NCBI RefSeq assembly: GCF_000002985.6
Contig: NC_003281.10
Location: forward strand, 5,704,001-5,768,000
DNA length: 64,000 nucleotides
Reading direction: 5' to 3'
Source: Caenorhabditis elegans
Taxonomy: Eukaryota > Nematoda > Chromadorea > Rhabditida > Rhabditidae
Shown here: positions 38,823 to 49,650 of the stretch, piece after piece
How positions within the stretch are numbered: the first letter of the stretch is position 1
Layout of the letters: every line of letters starts with the position of its first letter
Translations under genes and position numbers: made by a program
Notes under the pieces: generated by a model
The model's input: only the letters and a program-made list of their open reading frames with translations
What the model was told of the DNA's origin: nothing
The model's database searches: none

Positions 38823-39383
38823 TGTTCATAACTATTTTCAAATTATTTATATGTGAAACAAATTATTTTACAAAGAAACAATTAAGTTATTCATATGTTT
38901 TTCGAATGAGATGTGGGTATACAAAGCAGGCATTGTTATTTTGGGTAGCCACAATATGAAGAGCTGCATGACTGTGTCTACATAATTCGAAGATTAATGT
39001 CCCGGCCAGTTCTTTCTTTTTTTTTAAACAGTAAGCTCTATAGAGCAAATCTTCGAATTATGTAGACACAGTCATGCAGCTCTTCATATTGTGGCTACCC
39101 ATAATAACACTGCCTGCTTCGTGCCTCCCAGAAATGAAAAAAACACTCTACTGCTTGTTTCCCATCTCAACTGGTGAGCCTCGTTAGTCTTGTGCAGGTA
39201 CATATTGTCGAAGCCAAAGAAAAAGCGAAGATTATGCGACAAACCTGACAACGTATCGGCCTACAATAATTACATTTTGGCATTCAAATTATTGTTTCGA
39301 AACAAAAAATTGTTCCTTCTCACAGTCGACCACTTTTTAATCTTCATTTACTTTCTCTCTTATCATTTCTCATTTCCAATCAG
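38823..39383. other. Gap between receptor copies 5 and 6
   Basis: 561 nt. The main content is a 72-bp-arm inverted repeat at 38924-39119. The last 150 nt lead to a CCAATCAG acceptor immediately before the ATG of copy 6. Confidence 0.55.
38924..39119. repeat. Near-perfect 72-bp inverted repeat (hairpin)
   Basis: Left arm 38924-38995 and right arm 39048-39119 are reverse complements with only two mismatches seen by eye (both in the outer 20 nt); the inner 54 bp look perfect, starting TGGGTAGCCACAATATGAAG. The 52-nt loop itself contains the 12-bp palindrome GCTCTATAGAGC. Low divergence of the arms suggests a recent insertion or repair. Confidence 0.9.
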
Positions 39384-40820
39384 ATGTCCACCACGAACCT
39401 GTTTTCCAATTGCACTAACCATTATCCCATCGAACAATATTTCCTCAACTGCACTAATACATCCCGTCCCTGTGAGCTCATCCATGATTTTGCGGTGGTG
39501 GCCGAGCTTCTAACTATTCTAGATTTCTACATTTCCTGCATTCTCTTCACAATTGCAGGAATACTCAATGTTTATTTTATGACAATTGTCCTTCCATTAT
39601 ACTTAAAAATGAGTCATTCAACTCAAAAAAGATACGTATTTGTTGTGAGTAGATGTGTATCATCTATTAGTGCAGCACTAACACTATTAATTCTTCGATG
39701 TATATTGTATGTATATTTTCCGCCTGGAAGTACGAAATCAAATTATTTCTTGTATGCCGTGGTGGTTATTGTCAATGATATCAGCTTTTATAGTCTACAA
39801 GGTATTTATTATTATAAGTGTAAAGTAAAAAGCTTCTTGAAGTTATTTTGAATACAAAATAAAATTTGAATTTCGGGCATGATCCAACGAACGACGTGCG
39901 AATGTTGATGATTAAGTCGGATGTGTTTCTAATTTAACTTCCAGGGTCTTATATCGGAATGGCAGTTCTTTTATACATAGGAGTTATTCACCCAGTCTAT
40001 TTTTCCACCCATCTGCGCCTTCGAAAAATTTACATATTTGCAATATTAAATTGGATTCTGGCAGTTGTGGTATCAGTTCCTACTGGGTTATTTCAAACCG
40101 CTGGTTATGTGCCTGGCCCTATTAAGTGTGACTCCCAAGTTTGCAGTCCAATTGTTGGTTTGATAAATTGTGAGATTTCATACTGCATGTTGTTTATAAG
40201 GAGTGTCTCAGATAGAGATAAATCGTGATTACAACGTTCAATAATTTATTACTTTTTCAGTTATAATCGTCAGCTTTGCATTTCTTATCACAATAATCAT
40301 CCTGTCTTTTGTCTTTATTTGCCTGAGCTTTCATATTCGAAAAGCCAAAAAACTCGGAAGTTACACATCTTCCCAAACTCTTCACCATGCTCGAGGGCGG
40401 CTTGGATGGACTCTCACAGCAATTATAGTAATCAGTTTAGCTGAAGGGATCCCAGAGAGTCTACTGATTGGACTTAAAGCAGACAATGCTCTGAATACTT
40501 GTAATAACTTTTATCAAGCTGATCGTTTGGTTGATGCCACTATTTTTACTTCAATGAATTCTATTGTTTGGTAGTTTATCCTCATAAATTTTCTTTTGCT
40601 TCAAAATATAATTTTCAGGGCGCTAGTTCTCATATTGGACCCACTCGCAAGTACATTATTCGACGAAAAAGTCTTATCAGAAACCAAAAAACAACTGAAA
40701 ATGTGTAAAAAGTACTACGCAAAGGTTCTAGAAACTTTATGGACTCACTCCCACGGAAATCGAAAAACTTCAAAAGAAATGAGTCGCAACTCTTTTTCTA
40801 CAAGTGATAATCCTTACTGA
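39384..40820 (+). CDS. B0244-family GPCR, copy 6 (intron-poor)
   Basis: Only four exons: 39384-39801, 39945-40169, 40261-40570 and 40619-40820, giving 384 residues, the longest copy. Six of the nine family introns are absent, each missing exactly at the expected codon. N terminus: MSTTNLFSNCTNHYPIEQYF then CTNTSRPC. Marks: TQKRYVFVVSRC, YIGMAVLLYIGVIHPVYF, VPTGLFQTAGYVPGPIKCDS, FYQADRLVD and ILDPLASTLFDEK. The tail is longer than in the other copies and Ser/Lys-rich (SHGNRKTSKEMSRNSF). A CAATCAG acceptor is directly at the ATG. Its 3' end has a decayed duplicate between copies 7 and 8. Copy 7 starts 58 nt after its stop. Confidence 0.88.
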
Positions 40821-40878
40821 TAAGAAGCGTATGAACTGCTGGTAGGGGTTTTAGATTCCTATAGTTTCCTATGGGGAA

Positions 40879-43049
40879 ATGCAAAATATTTTCGAAAATT
40901 GTTCATATCATTCGAAATACGAGCCATACTTTCTAAATTGCACAAACACAACTAATCAATGTGTTCTTATTCAGGTTGGTCTTAAGTTTTAATCAAAAAT
41001 TTCACACAAATTTTAGAGTGTTACTTGTGTGTTTTTTTTTTTGGATTATTGATTTATAAATAATGCAAACTTTCAAAATGTTGAATTTAATAATTTTTCT
41101 CATATTTTTTAAGGGTGCTGGTGAATACTTGAAAATTAAACAATGAAAAAAAACGAAAACACATCTGATTAAAAGTGCCAGTTTCCAGGACGTCGGTATT
41201 ATTCAGGCAATCGACTTTTGGGCCAATTTATGTATTCCATTCACTTTATTTGTGATTGCATTTATCTTAAACGGATATTATTTATCAATATTAATACCTG
41301 AATTCAGAAAAATGAATGACACGTGAGTTACTGACTCACCTTGATTAGTAGTGCATGTAACTTTGTGGCGAAGCTTTTCATTAGGGAACATTTGCAAGTA
41401 ATAATGTTTCAGAACTAAAAAGCAGTACATTTTTGTTGTCAGTCGTGGTATATCTTCACTTTCTGCATCTTCTATAATGATGGTTCTACGATTGTTGAAA
41501 ATGCTTTCCACAAGTTTCACCGTTTATTTTTTATTTTTTCTGATTGACGATCTGAGTTTCTACAGTCTTCTTGGTTAGTTTTTCACATTTTGATAAAGAA
41601 AAAACTGTTTCTGCCAGCTGCATGAAAATTAGCAGCTGACACCTAGTATTCAGAAAACCGACATGGTTTCTATTCCCTTACAATTAACTATTGTCAAGCG
41701 GGAATATGGTTGTCGGCTCTATTTTTTCAGGCTCTTATGTTGGCTCCACACTTCTCCTGTACCTTGCAACTGTCCGACCAATTTTCTACAGCATTCAGAT
41801 TTCCGTGAGAATCGTTTATAAATTTGCGCTTGTCAATGTTCTTCTAGCAGTTGTACTAGCGGTAGGTTATAAAGTTTTTTGGGAGAAAATATCTGTCACT
41901 CTAGGTAACAACTGCGATATTCCAAGCAGCCGAAGTTTCGGATGGCTTTTTCCATTGTGATGTTCAGCATTGTCAACCAATTATTAATATTGCAATGTGT
42001 TAGTTTGACCTATCTCAAAACATGAATCAAAAACGAATACTTTCAGTTGTAATAATTGCCACGTCATTCCTGATCCCAATAATTACATTGACGTTTGTAT
42101 TAGTAACGCTATGCTTCCAAAAAAGTCGAACCCAAAGTGTAAGTTTAATTCCTTTGCGCAATTAGATTACAAAATTTGAGTATTTGTAATAAAAATAATG
42201 TGCACACATTATGTTTCCAGATTGGTAACTTCACAGTTGACAACTCTGTATATAAATCAGCACGGACCCGTCTTGCATGGACATTATTCACTTTTACATT
42301 AATTAGTCTCACTGAAATGATTCCATCGTCTTTTCTAGTCAATCTGCGAGTTGGTAGGGTTGTAGTGTAAAACGTGTAATGTGGTTTGCCAGTTCAAAAT
42401 AATTTTCTATGAATGAAAAAGAACGGTGAAATTATACATCCGCGGATCGTAAAAAAGTGGTGAAACTCAATAAATAAAAACCAATTCGCTAGCGTGATAA
42501 TTCTTTATTTATTTCAGAGGATACAATTACAATATGCGTAAACTTTTACCAAGCTGATCATTTGTTCATACCTGCCATTATGAACTCATTCCAGACACTT
42601 GCCTGGTTAGTGAAATGCAATGAAATATCAAAACACCTATTTAAATTGTTCTAATTGAAAATTGTCCCCCTAAATTATTTTGGAGATCTCAAATAAGGAT
42701 TTTCCAAAAGATCGATGGGTCTCACTGGAAACATTGACCTATCAGGTGGAATTTTTGGTGCTCCGCCTAAGTCCCGTTCCCAGAGGGAGATTCGATATGC
42801 TTACAATATTATTGTTGCAGACATATTACATTTGTAGATTTCAGGGGAATAGCTCTGATCGTCGACCCACTTTGTGCATTGCTATTTGACCCTCGAATAA
42901 GAAAAGTTTGGGTAGAACATGTAAGGTTTAGTCTATGTGTGTAAATATAATTAAAGGGCTTTCAGGTAAGCAGACTGAGCATAATCATTGGAAGATCTTT
43001 TGAAGCGTGTTGCCATTCAAATCTAAATAAGGAAATTCAGGACAAATAG
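40879..43049 (+). CDS. B0244-family GPCR, copy 7
   Basis: Ten exons: 40879-40974, 41189-41322, 41413-41573, 41731-41861, 41905-41998, 42047-42138, 42221-42353, 42518-42605, 42845-42920 and 42966-43049, giving 362 residues. N terminus: MQNIFENCSYHSKYEPYFLN then CTNTTNQC. Marks: TKKQYIFVVSRG, YVGSTLLLYLATVRPIFYS, TAIFQAAEVSDGFFHCDVQHC, FYQADHLFIP and IVDPLCALLFDPRIRK. Exon lengths equal those of copy 8 for exons 1-9, so the two are sister genes. An out-of-frame ATG lies 8 nt upstream of the chosen start. Exon 7 ends at GTTG|GTAGGG, a weak donor, supported by the matching joint in copy 8. Confidence 0.85.
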
Positions 43050-43484
43050 TTCAAGTCTCACTTCTGTCAGTAGACTTCTGTCATTGGAAAAATGTATATT
43101 TTTTGAAAATTCCTATTAATATCATCACAGTACAAAATTTAAAAACTGGTTTTTTGTATTATTATCAGCCGGTGTTGCAATAAATCCTTAATACATAATT
43201 AATTATCTTAAGTGTTATTCGAACTCTCTAGGAGATACAAACAAAGGAAAAGGAGGTTTTTTTCTAATTGTTAAATTTCCTTCACATCGTCTTTGGAAAT
43301 TAGTCATTTTAGAAGCGTGTTTCACAATCTGAAATTACTCAAGTACACAAATACATAGAAAATTCAGAGGAAATGAGTCAAGAGGCTCGGCTTTTCGTCA
43401 CTTTCACAAGTGTTAATCCTTTCCTGATAAGAAATACACCTACATACACGTGTCGAGAGTGTCGTGCGGCACTGCAGGAAAAAT
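43050..43484. other. Gap between receptor copies 7 and 8
   Basis: 435 nt. The second half contains a decayed copy of the 3' end of copy 6 (see 43363-43435). The first half is AT-rich with no clear coding remains. Confidence 0.5.
43363..43435 (+). pseudogene. Relic of the 3' end of a copy-6-like receptor
   Basis: Blocks TTCAGAGGAAATGAGTC, CAAGTG.TAATCCTT and CCTGATAAGAA follow each other as in the end of copy 6 (TTCAAAAGAAATGAGTC, CAAGTGATAATCCTT, ACTGATAAGAA at about 40769-40827). The reading frame is broken by insertions. Its place just before copy 8 mirrors the place of copy 6 just before copy 7. Confidence 0.65.
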
Positions 43485-44171
43485 ATGGCCAATATTTTTG
43501 AAAACTGTTCATATCATTCGCCGTATGAACCGTATTACTTGAATTGCACGAATACTACGAATCAATGTACACTTGTTCAGGTAACATTAAATATTAAAAA
43601 GTTTGGAGAAATCGAATGAAAACGTTTTTCATTGTTATTTCGTAGTGTGTCATTAACTCTTTGCCTATCTTATTCCTTGTTGTCTATCGCCTATTTTTTG
43701 AAATTTTTTGATGTTAGCGTTCGGTTTACGCAATTTCCATAAGTATCATCATTATTTGAAAATTCGTCGAAATTGTTCAAGTTTGCCAAGAAACGCATTC
43801 AGGCAGGAGGTAGGCGCTTCCATCAATTTAAAACAAATAAAAATGAAATGATAATAATTATTTTCTTCCAGGATGTCGAAACAATCGAGTCAATCATTTT
43901 TTGGATTGATTTTCTAATACCATGCACTTTATTCGTTGTTGCATGCTTTCTAAATGCATATTATTTGTCAATTTTAGTACCGGAGTTCACAGAAATGAAT
44001 GATATGTAAGTTACTCTTTTAGTGTAGTTTAATAAATAATTACTGTCCGTCATTCAGTCATGCAAACTCTAAAACGCTTTAGACTTTGCAAAAGTTTTCA
44101 GTAAAAACTTTGTCCAAATTAAAAAATGGACCAAAATCGGTGATATTCAATATTTCGAACAGTGTTTTGAA

Positions 44172-44911
44172 AGTGGAACAGGAATGCAGCAGTCTTTCGT
44201 TTTCTACTTTCTTTATGTTTTTCGGATCCCTTGCGGGATCTTTTTTCCAAAATTAAGAGACGGGGGGCACCCAGGTTGGATTGAAAATACCCCTTCTGAG
44301 AGTGGTTTGATGGCTCTTGCGAACCGAGTGATGTATGGTTGGTTTGGTAACAATTTTGGTTGGGTTTGATTGGTGTTGAGAAAATGAGATCCTCTCCAAC
44401 CTGGGGGAATGGGTACAGTGACCTGTCGCCTCTTCCGTCTGAAGGATCTGAAAATAAAGATCGTAGACGATTTATCATAACCGCCCGCAGCCGACAAAAA
44501 ACGATGTAGCGTGAGCTTGCGCTCTGTAAGCGTAATATAAATTTCGATTGGAACAAACGCCTTTTACGCACGCCGACGCTACATCGTTTTTTGTCGGCTG
44601 CGGGCATTTCTGATAAATCTTCTACGATCTATCATTTTCAGATCCTTCGAACGGAAGGGGCTAGTGGTCACTGTACACTCTTACCAGGTTGGGAAGGATC
44701 TCATTTTTCTCAACCAGACCAGCGAAACCAAAAAACCAAAAATTGTTACCAGACCAGAAGACCAAGACCACTCGGTTCGCTAGAGCCACCAACCTGTTAT
44801 CCAACCTGGGTGCCCCCCGTCTCTTAATTTTGGAAAACAGGATCCCAAAAGGATCCGAAAATTCTATTAAAAGTCAAAAAAAAAAATGGAAAGCAGTATT
44901 CCTGTTCTACT
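44172..44911. repeat. 740-nt foldback element in intron 2 of receptor copy 8
   Basis: The whole stretch is an imperfect palindrome. Outer arms: AGTGGAACAGGAAT pairs with ATTCCTGTTCTACT; next, CCAAAATTAAGAGACGGGGG and GGCACCCAGGTTGGAT pair with their complements near 44805-44840. Inner arms: CGCAGCCGACAAAAAACGAT (44489-44508) pairs with ATCGTTTTTTGTCGGCTGCG (44584-44603), and these look perfect. The center is near 44545. The matching intron of copy 7 is only 90 nt. ORFs in it on both strands mirror each other and are not genes. Confidence 0.88.
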
Positions 44912-46564
44912 AGAAAAGCAAAAATATTAAATTTGTTAATTGATTCGATTTTTGCAAGCGTGGAACTTTAAGGTTACATATATATATACTATATATAGTA
45001 CCAGTTTAAAAAAATTCGAGATTTCTCCCATAAGACCATATATCAAAATCATTTGATAAAAAAACAGGTTTCACCTTCTTGTTCTTTTCAGAACGAAGAA
45101 ACAGTATATTTTCATGGTGAGCAGAGCAATTTCAGCACTTACCGCATGTGTTATCATGTTGGCTCTAAGAATTCTTCAGCTAATCACATCAAGCTTCACT
45201 ATCTATTTCTTGTTTTTTCTAATTGATGATCTCAGCTTTTACAGCCTGCTAGGGGAGTTTTCATTCAAATTTATGTCGAGAACAGTACTCAGAGACTCGT
45301 AATATGTCGGCTACAAGTTGAGTAAAAAATAGTACACCTCATGGGTTAATTTAACAAGATAATTGATTACTGATTCTTCTACAGACGACATTTCAGGTTA
45401 TGATCCATTTCTTTTACAGGCTCGTACGTTGGCTCCGCAATCCTTTTGTACCTCGCAACAATACGACCCATATTGTACAGTAACCGAATATCTGTCCGAA
45501 CTGTGTACAAGTTTGCAATTGCCAATTTGATAACATCAGTAGTGTTAGCGGTAAGAACACTTTTACACGATCTGGTGACCTTGACTAACATATTTTTGAA
45601 AGCCCAAAGAATGATTCTTCTTATTTTAAAGACGGGTTTTTCTTATTGCCAATCGAAAAAACACCTTTGTCGAATTTTTGCAGTTGACAAACTACATACA
45701 TATAAATTAAATTTCAAATAAAGGAGGCATGAGTTAAAGTTTCTTGTCACCTGATTTATACTCAGATCACAACAGCCATGTTTCAAGCTGCTGATCTATC
45801 AGATGGACCATTTCAATGTGATTTAAAACATTGTCAACCAATAACCAATATGATAATGTGTAAGACTACTTTATTTTTAGTTTCTGAGAAAATAAAAAAA
45901 ATCATTTTAGTAGTACTAATTTTGACGTCATTTCTCATCCCAATTGTCACATTATCATTTGTTTTGGTGACTTTATGTTTCTACAAAAATCGATCCGAAA
46001 GTGTAAGTTTTTCTGTCAAAATATAGACTTCTAGTTTATAAAAATTCAGATTTATTTTACTCGAACCCCGTGTTACTTCTTCACTTAAAATTTTTGAACA
46101 AACATATAAAATTCGTCACATTTTGAATAGCCCACTAGGGATCCCTCACATGAGTCTGGAATGCTTGAAAATTGAAAATATCAGCAAAAAGCTAAAATGA
46201 TATCATAAAAGTACAAACTTGAGTTTCAATGTTGACTACGCTACATATTTTCAACTGAACCAATAATCTTTGGAAAATTATTTTAATAAAGAAAATTTAG
46301 CAACGAGAAAAAGTTGATTTTCGAAAAATACATTACTTCTATTCAACATGAACAAATTATCATACTCTTTAATTTCAGATTGGAGACTTTACAACCGATA
46401 ACTCTGTATCTAAATCAGCCCGGACCCGTCTTGCATGGACACTATTCACTTTTACATTGATTACTCTAACTGAAGCAATTCCTTCGTTTTATCTTGTTGG
46501 TACAAGTATTGGTAAGAATTAAAAAAAAGTTCGAAATCTGGAGAATTATTGTCTTTTTACTTAT

Positions 46565-46712
46565 GGGGTTATTCAAGTAATTTAGCAAAATGTATTTAAA
46601 TACATTTGTGACGTCACAATTGTATTTAAATACATATTTTTATACACTTGAATACAGTTGTGACGTAATTTTTCTACACTTTTTAATTTTCCGACACTAC
46701 TTGAATAACCCC
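46565..46712 (-). repeat. MITE-like element, copy B (intron of receptor copy 8)
   Basis: Terminal inverted repeats GGGGTTATTCAAGTA and TACTTGAATAACCCC are perfect. Inside are TGTATTTAAATACATTTGTG, ACGTCAC and TTACGTCACAA-type blocks, the reverse complement of the element at 35872-36080 without the extra AATTAAATAC tract. Length 148 nt. Confidence 0.88.
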
Positions 46713-49269
46713 ATTATATAAAACGGCTTTCGTGAAAAACAACAAATCTATTCGACTGGTCCGTTTTTTCAATTAAAAAACTCTCGCTTTTTTCAGACAG
46801 TTCAATGATAATATGCTCAAATTTCTATAAAGCCGATCATTTAATTGTACCATTTACAATGAATTCATTGAAAACCCTTGCTTGGTAAGTGGAAACATGT
46901 CAGATTTGATTAGAATTCAAGAGATTTATGGTTAGCCGACTAGTCCAGACTGCACGAAATTAGTCCTAGGAATGCTTTTTTTTTGAGAGTGAGCGAAAAA
47001 AAGAGATTATGCTAATAAAAATTCGGACGATGTCAGAATAGATTGGAGAGATTGTTTTTTGACGAGAAAATAGACTAAATGAATATTTACTTTTTACAAT
47101 ATTTTCATTTTAATATTTAAATTTAAATTAGATTCAATAAAATTTCCCGACTCAAGCTAAATTAATTATTGTGATTAAATAATTCGATGTAATATTTGAA
47201 AAATAATGTTTTTATTGCTAAAAAAGAGTTTATTAGATTTTTTGAGTATATAAAAATTATTTTCAAAAATATTACAAATGAATTTCTAAACACAAGAATA
47301 GTTGTAGCTTTTTGTAAATTCGAAAATGTTCACTTCAAAATAATTTTTCTTCGTTTCTTTTTCGCAGAAAATTTCATTCCTCTTTTGACGCACATAAATG
47401 AAAAATAAAGACCCTTGAAAATACCTTCAAATTTTTAAATTTTCAGGGCAATTGCTCTCAACGTGGATCCTTTGTGCTCATTGTTATTCGATCCCCGAAT
47501 ACGAAAAGTTTGGGTACAACATGTGAGTTGTTCTTTCGTTTCTTGAATAATTCAATTATTTTCAGACAGAAAAGCTGAAACTAGTCATACAGAACACTAT
47601 TTGTGGTTTCTCTAGTACAAAGAGTTCAAAAGTCTGAAAATTTGGAAGTTTTGTGAAATATTATATTAGTTTCTTGATCTCTGTAAATTATGATTTTTTA
47701 ATAATTAATGTTAGGATTTTAATAAAACAATTTTAAATAAAATTCCATCAGTCTAACTATAATATAGTCTAAATGCTTTGAAATTCACAAAAAAATACTT
47801 TAATGAATAAAAATCCCATCCTCAGATTTGCTAAATAATAACGTAAATTCCAACATTAATCAAAAAGTTTTATTGGCTGTGTTATAAAATATGAAACCAT
47901 CTGTAAACTGTTCCTGCCAGGAAACTACATGCCTTTCAATCAAAAAAAAAATCTCCCAAAAATTATTTCTTCTAATTTTGTTCTCCCTTCCTGTCAATTT
48001 CCTTATTTGGTATATACCTCTCTATTTTTCTATGTTTACAAGAGCATATACGCATATGATTATAATTAGGTTATGCAACATGAAAAGAAGAAGTGAATAA
48101 TAAGAGAAGGAGGTTGGTGATGATCATCATAGGCTTCAGTGACGAATGATTAAAATATATATGTGTGTGGAAATACAAAATGATATCACTTTTTGATAAT
48201 GAATCTTAATATGAAAAAATAAAATGGGAGAAAAATGCAACAGCAAATGAAAATACAAAAATGTTTGGGAGTTGAAAAAACAAAAATGCCGAACAGTTTG
48301 GCACATTTTTTTGTGCCTGCCTGTGCCAACTTACCTGCCTACCGTCTAGAAATTCGCAATACTGTATGCCACTATTTATATTGCATCCGACTATTTCACT
48401 TTGAAAGGTTATATCTCGGTTAACTTTAAACATTCTTATTCTGCTAGTTTTTTAACGGTTAAGTGGTTTTCACCCAGGAAATAAAAGTGACGAATCAAAT
48501 GTACTAATTCACAGAATTTTTCCTTAAAAACAATATCCCGTTTCCGAGAATAGATTTTCAAAAGCACTCCGTTTTTTGATTAGAAATGGCGAATTGAATG
48601 AGTGTATAGCTGGAAAGGACTACGGTAGTTTATGAGGACATGCCAACGACTTGTTCGTTACATTGAGAAACTAAGTTTCAAAGATCACGGTAAAATTATA
48701 TCACTGTTGAAATTGCGGAAATTTCCGAGACTCGGCTATTGCCAAAATTAGATGCAAACTATATATATAATATACTCGTGTTAAATTACAAATCGTGAAA
48801 AGTTTTGAACTGACGCCAGTCCCAGATACAAAAATATCAACAAAAAAAACGTATATTTTCAGCTTAACCAAAGTCAGCGTGTCTGAAAATCCGATGATCG
48901 TTTGTTGAGTATTTGGTTTCATGAAAAAGATTTGTTTTTCCGAACGGAAACTTTAATTTTGTATTGTGACGACATCAATTTTTGTTTTTTGATCAATTGG
49001 TATTTTTTTTTGCAGTAGAATCACAGTTAAATATACGACCGTTTATTATAAATTCAGAAAAGTCTCATGATGTGGTAGAAAAATAATTGAACTAAAAGTG
49101 GAAATTAATTGAATTTTTTTTTAATTTCAGAAAGTGAAGATGAAATCGGTTAAGCTTGAATAAAGTTTGAAAAAGTTTTGGGAAAAATAAAAATTGTTGA
49201 AGTCTAGAAAACTCTTCTGTGGGAACCTGTGACTACAGCGATTTATTTATATAAAAATTTCCAGAAAAA

Positions 49270-49650
49270 TGTAGACGTGGCGGAGAACTCTAAAAAAACT
49301 CTTTCAAGGGAACCCACACCGTGGCCGACAATAGAGAGTTTCAGCAAAATGAACGAGAATTCCGAAAAACTCCTCAAATGATGAGACCGGAAATCTAGAA
49401 AAACATATTTCGGAGATGTCTGCCTCGTGGCGGGAATTCTGAAAAATATTTTCTGGGAATCTGTAATATGGCCGAGAATTGAAAAAAAAACTCTTCCAGG
49501 ATTGTTGGCAATGTGGTCGAAATTTCTGAAACATTTTTCCAGAGCTCTGATATGTCTGTTTTAAAACCGTTCTCTAGCCTCCAACAACATGGACTACGTT
49601 CAAAAAACTATTCTAGAAAAAACCCTCGTGTGGCCCTGATTTCTTAAAAC
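49270..49650. repeat. Degenerate minisatellite with GTGGCCGAGAATT core
   Basis: At least five diverged units share a GTGG(C/T)CGA or GTGGCGG start, then GAATTCTGAAAAA-like, then CTCTTCCAGG-like sequence: near 49276, 49321, 49433, 49472, 49513 and 49632. Spacing is irregular (about 40-120 nt), so units have been lost or scrambled. Confidence 0.55.

Larger units (their letters stand above)
43485..47637 (+). pseudogene. B0244-family GPCR, copy 8, with a lost splice donor
   Basis: Ten exons align to copy 7: 43485-43580, 43872-44005, 45092-45252, 45420-45550, 45766-45859, 45911-46002, 46379-46511, 46797-46884, 47447-47522 and 47566-47637; exons 1-9 have identical lengths. If spliced this way it would give 358 residues with all family marks (MANIFENCSYHSPYEPYYLN, TKKQYIFMVSRA, YVGSAILLYLATIRPILYS, FYKADHLIVP, NVDPLCSLLFDPRIRK). 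However the base pair after exon 3 is GG (CTAG|GGGAG at 45253), not GT, and no in-phase GT is available nearby before the stop at about 45299. So either it is a young pseudogene, or it uses an unusual or alternative joint. Intron 2 holds a 740-nt foldback element and intron 7 a MITE-like element. Confidence 0.75.

Noticed and set aside
44119-44913. ORFs of 60-160 codons on both strands within receptor copy 8
   Set aside because: They come from the arms of a palindromic element, so the strands mirror each other. No transposase motif is seen.
47891-48100. A 69-codon ORF after the receptor array, partly hydrophobic
   Set aside because: It lacks the receptor N-terminal Cys motif and any helix marks of the family, and has no splice partner. 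AT-rich DNA gives hydrophobic codons by chance.
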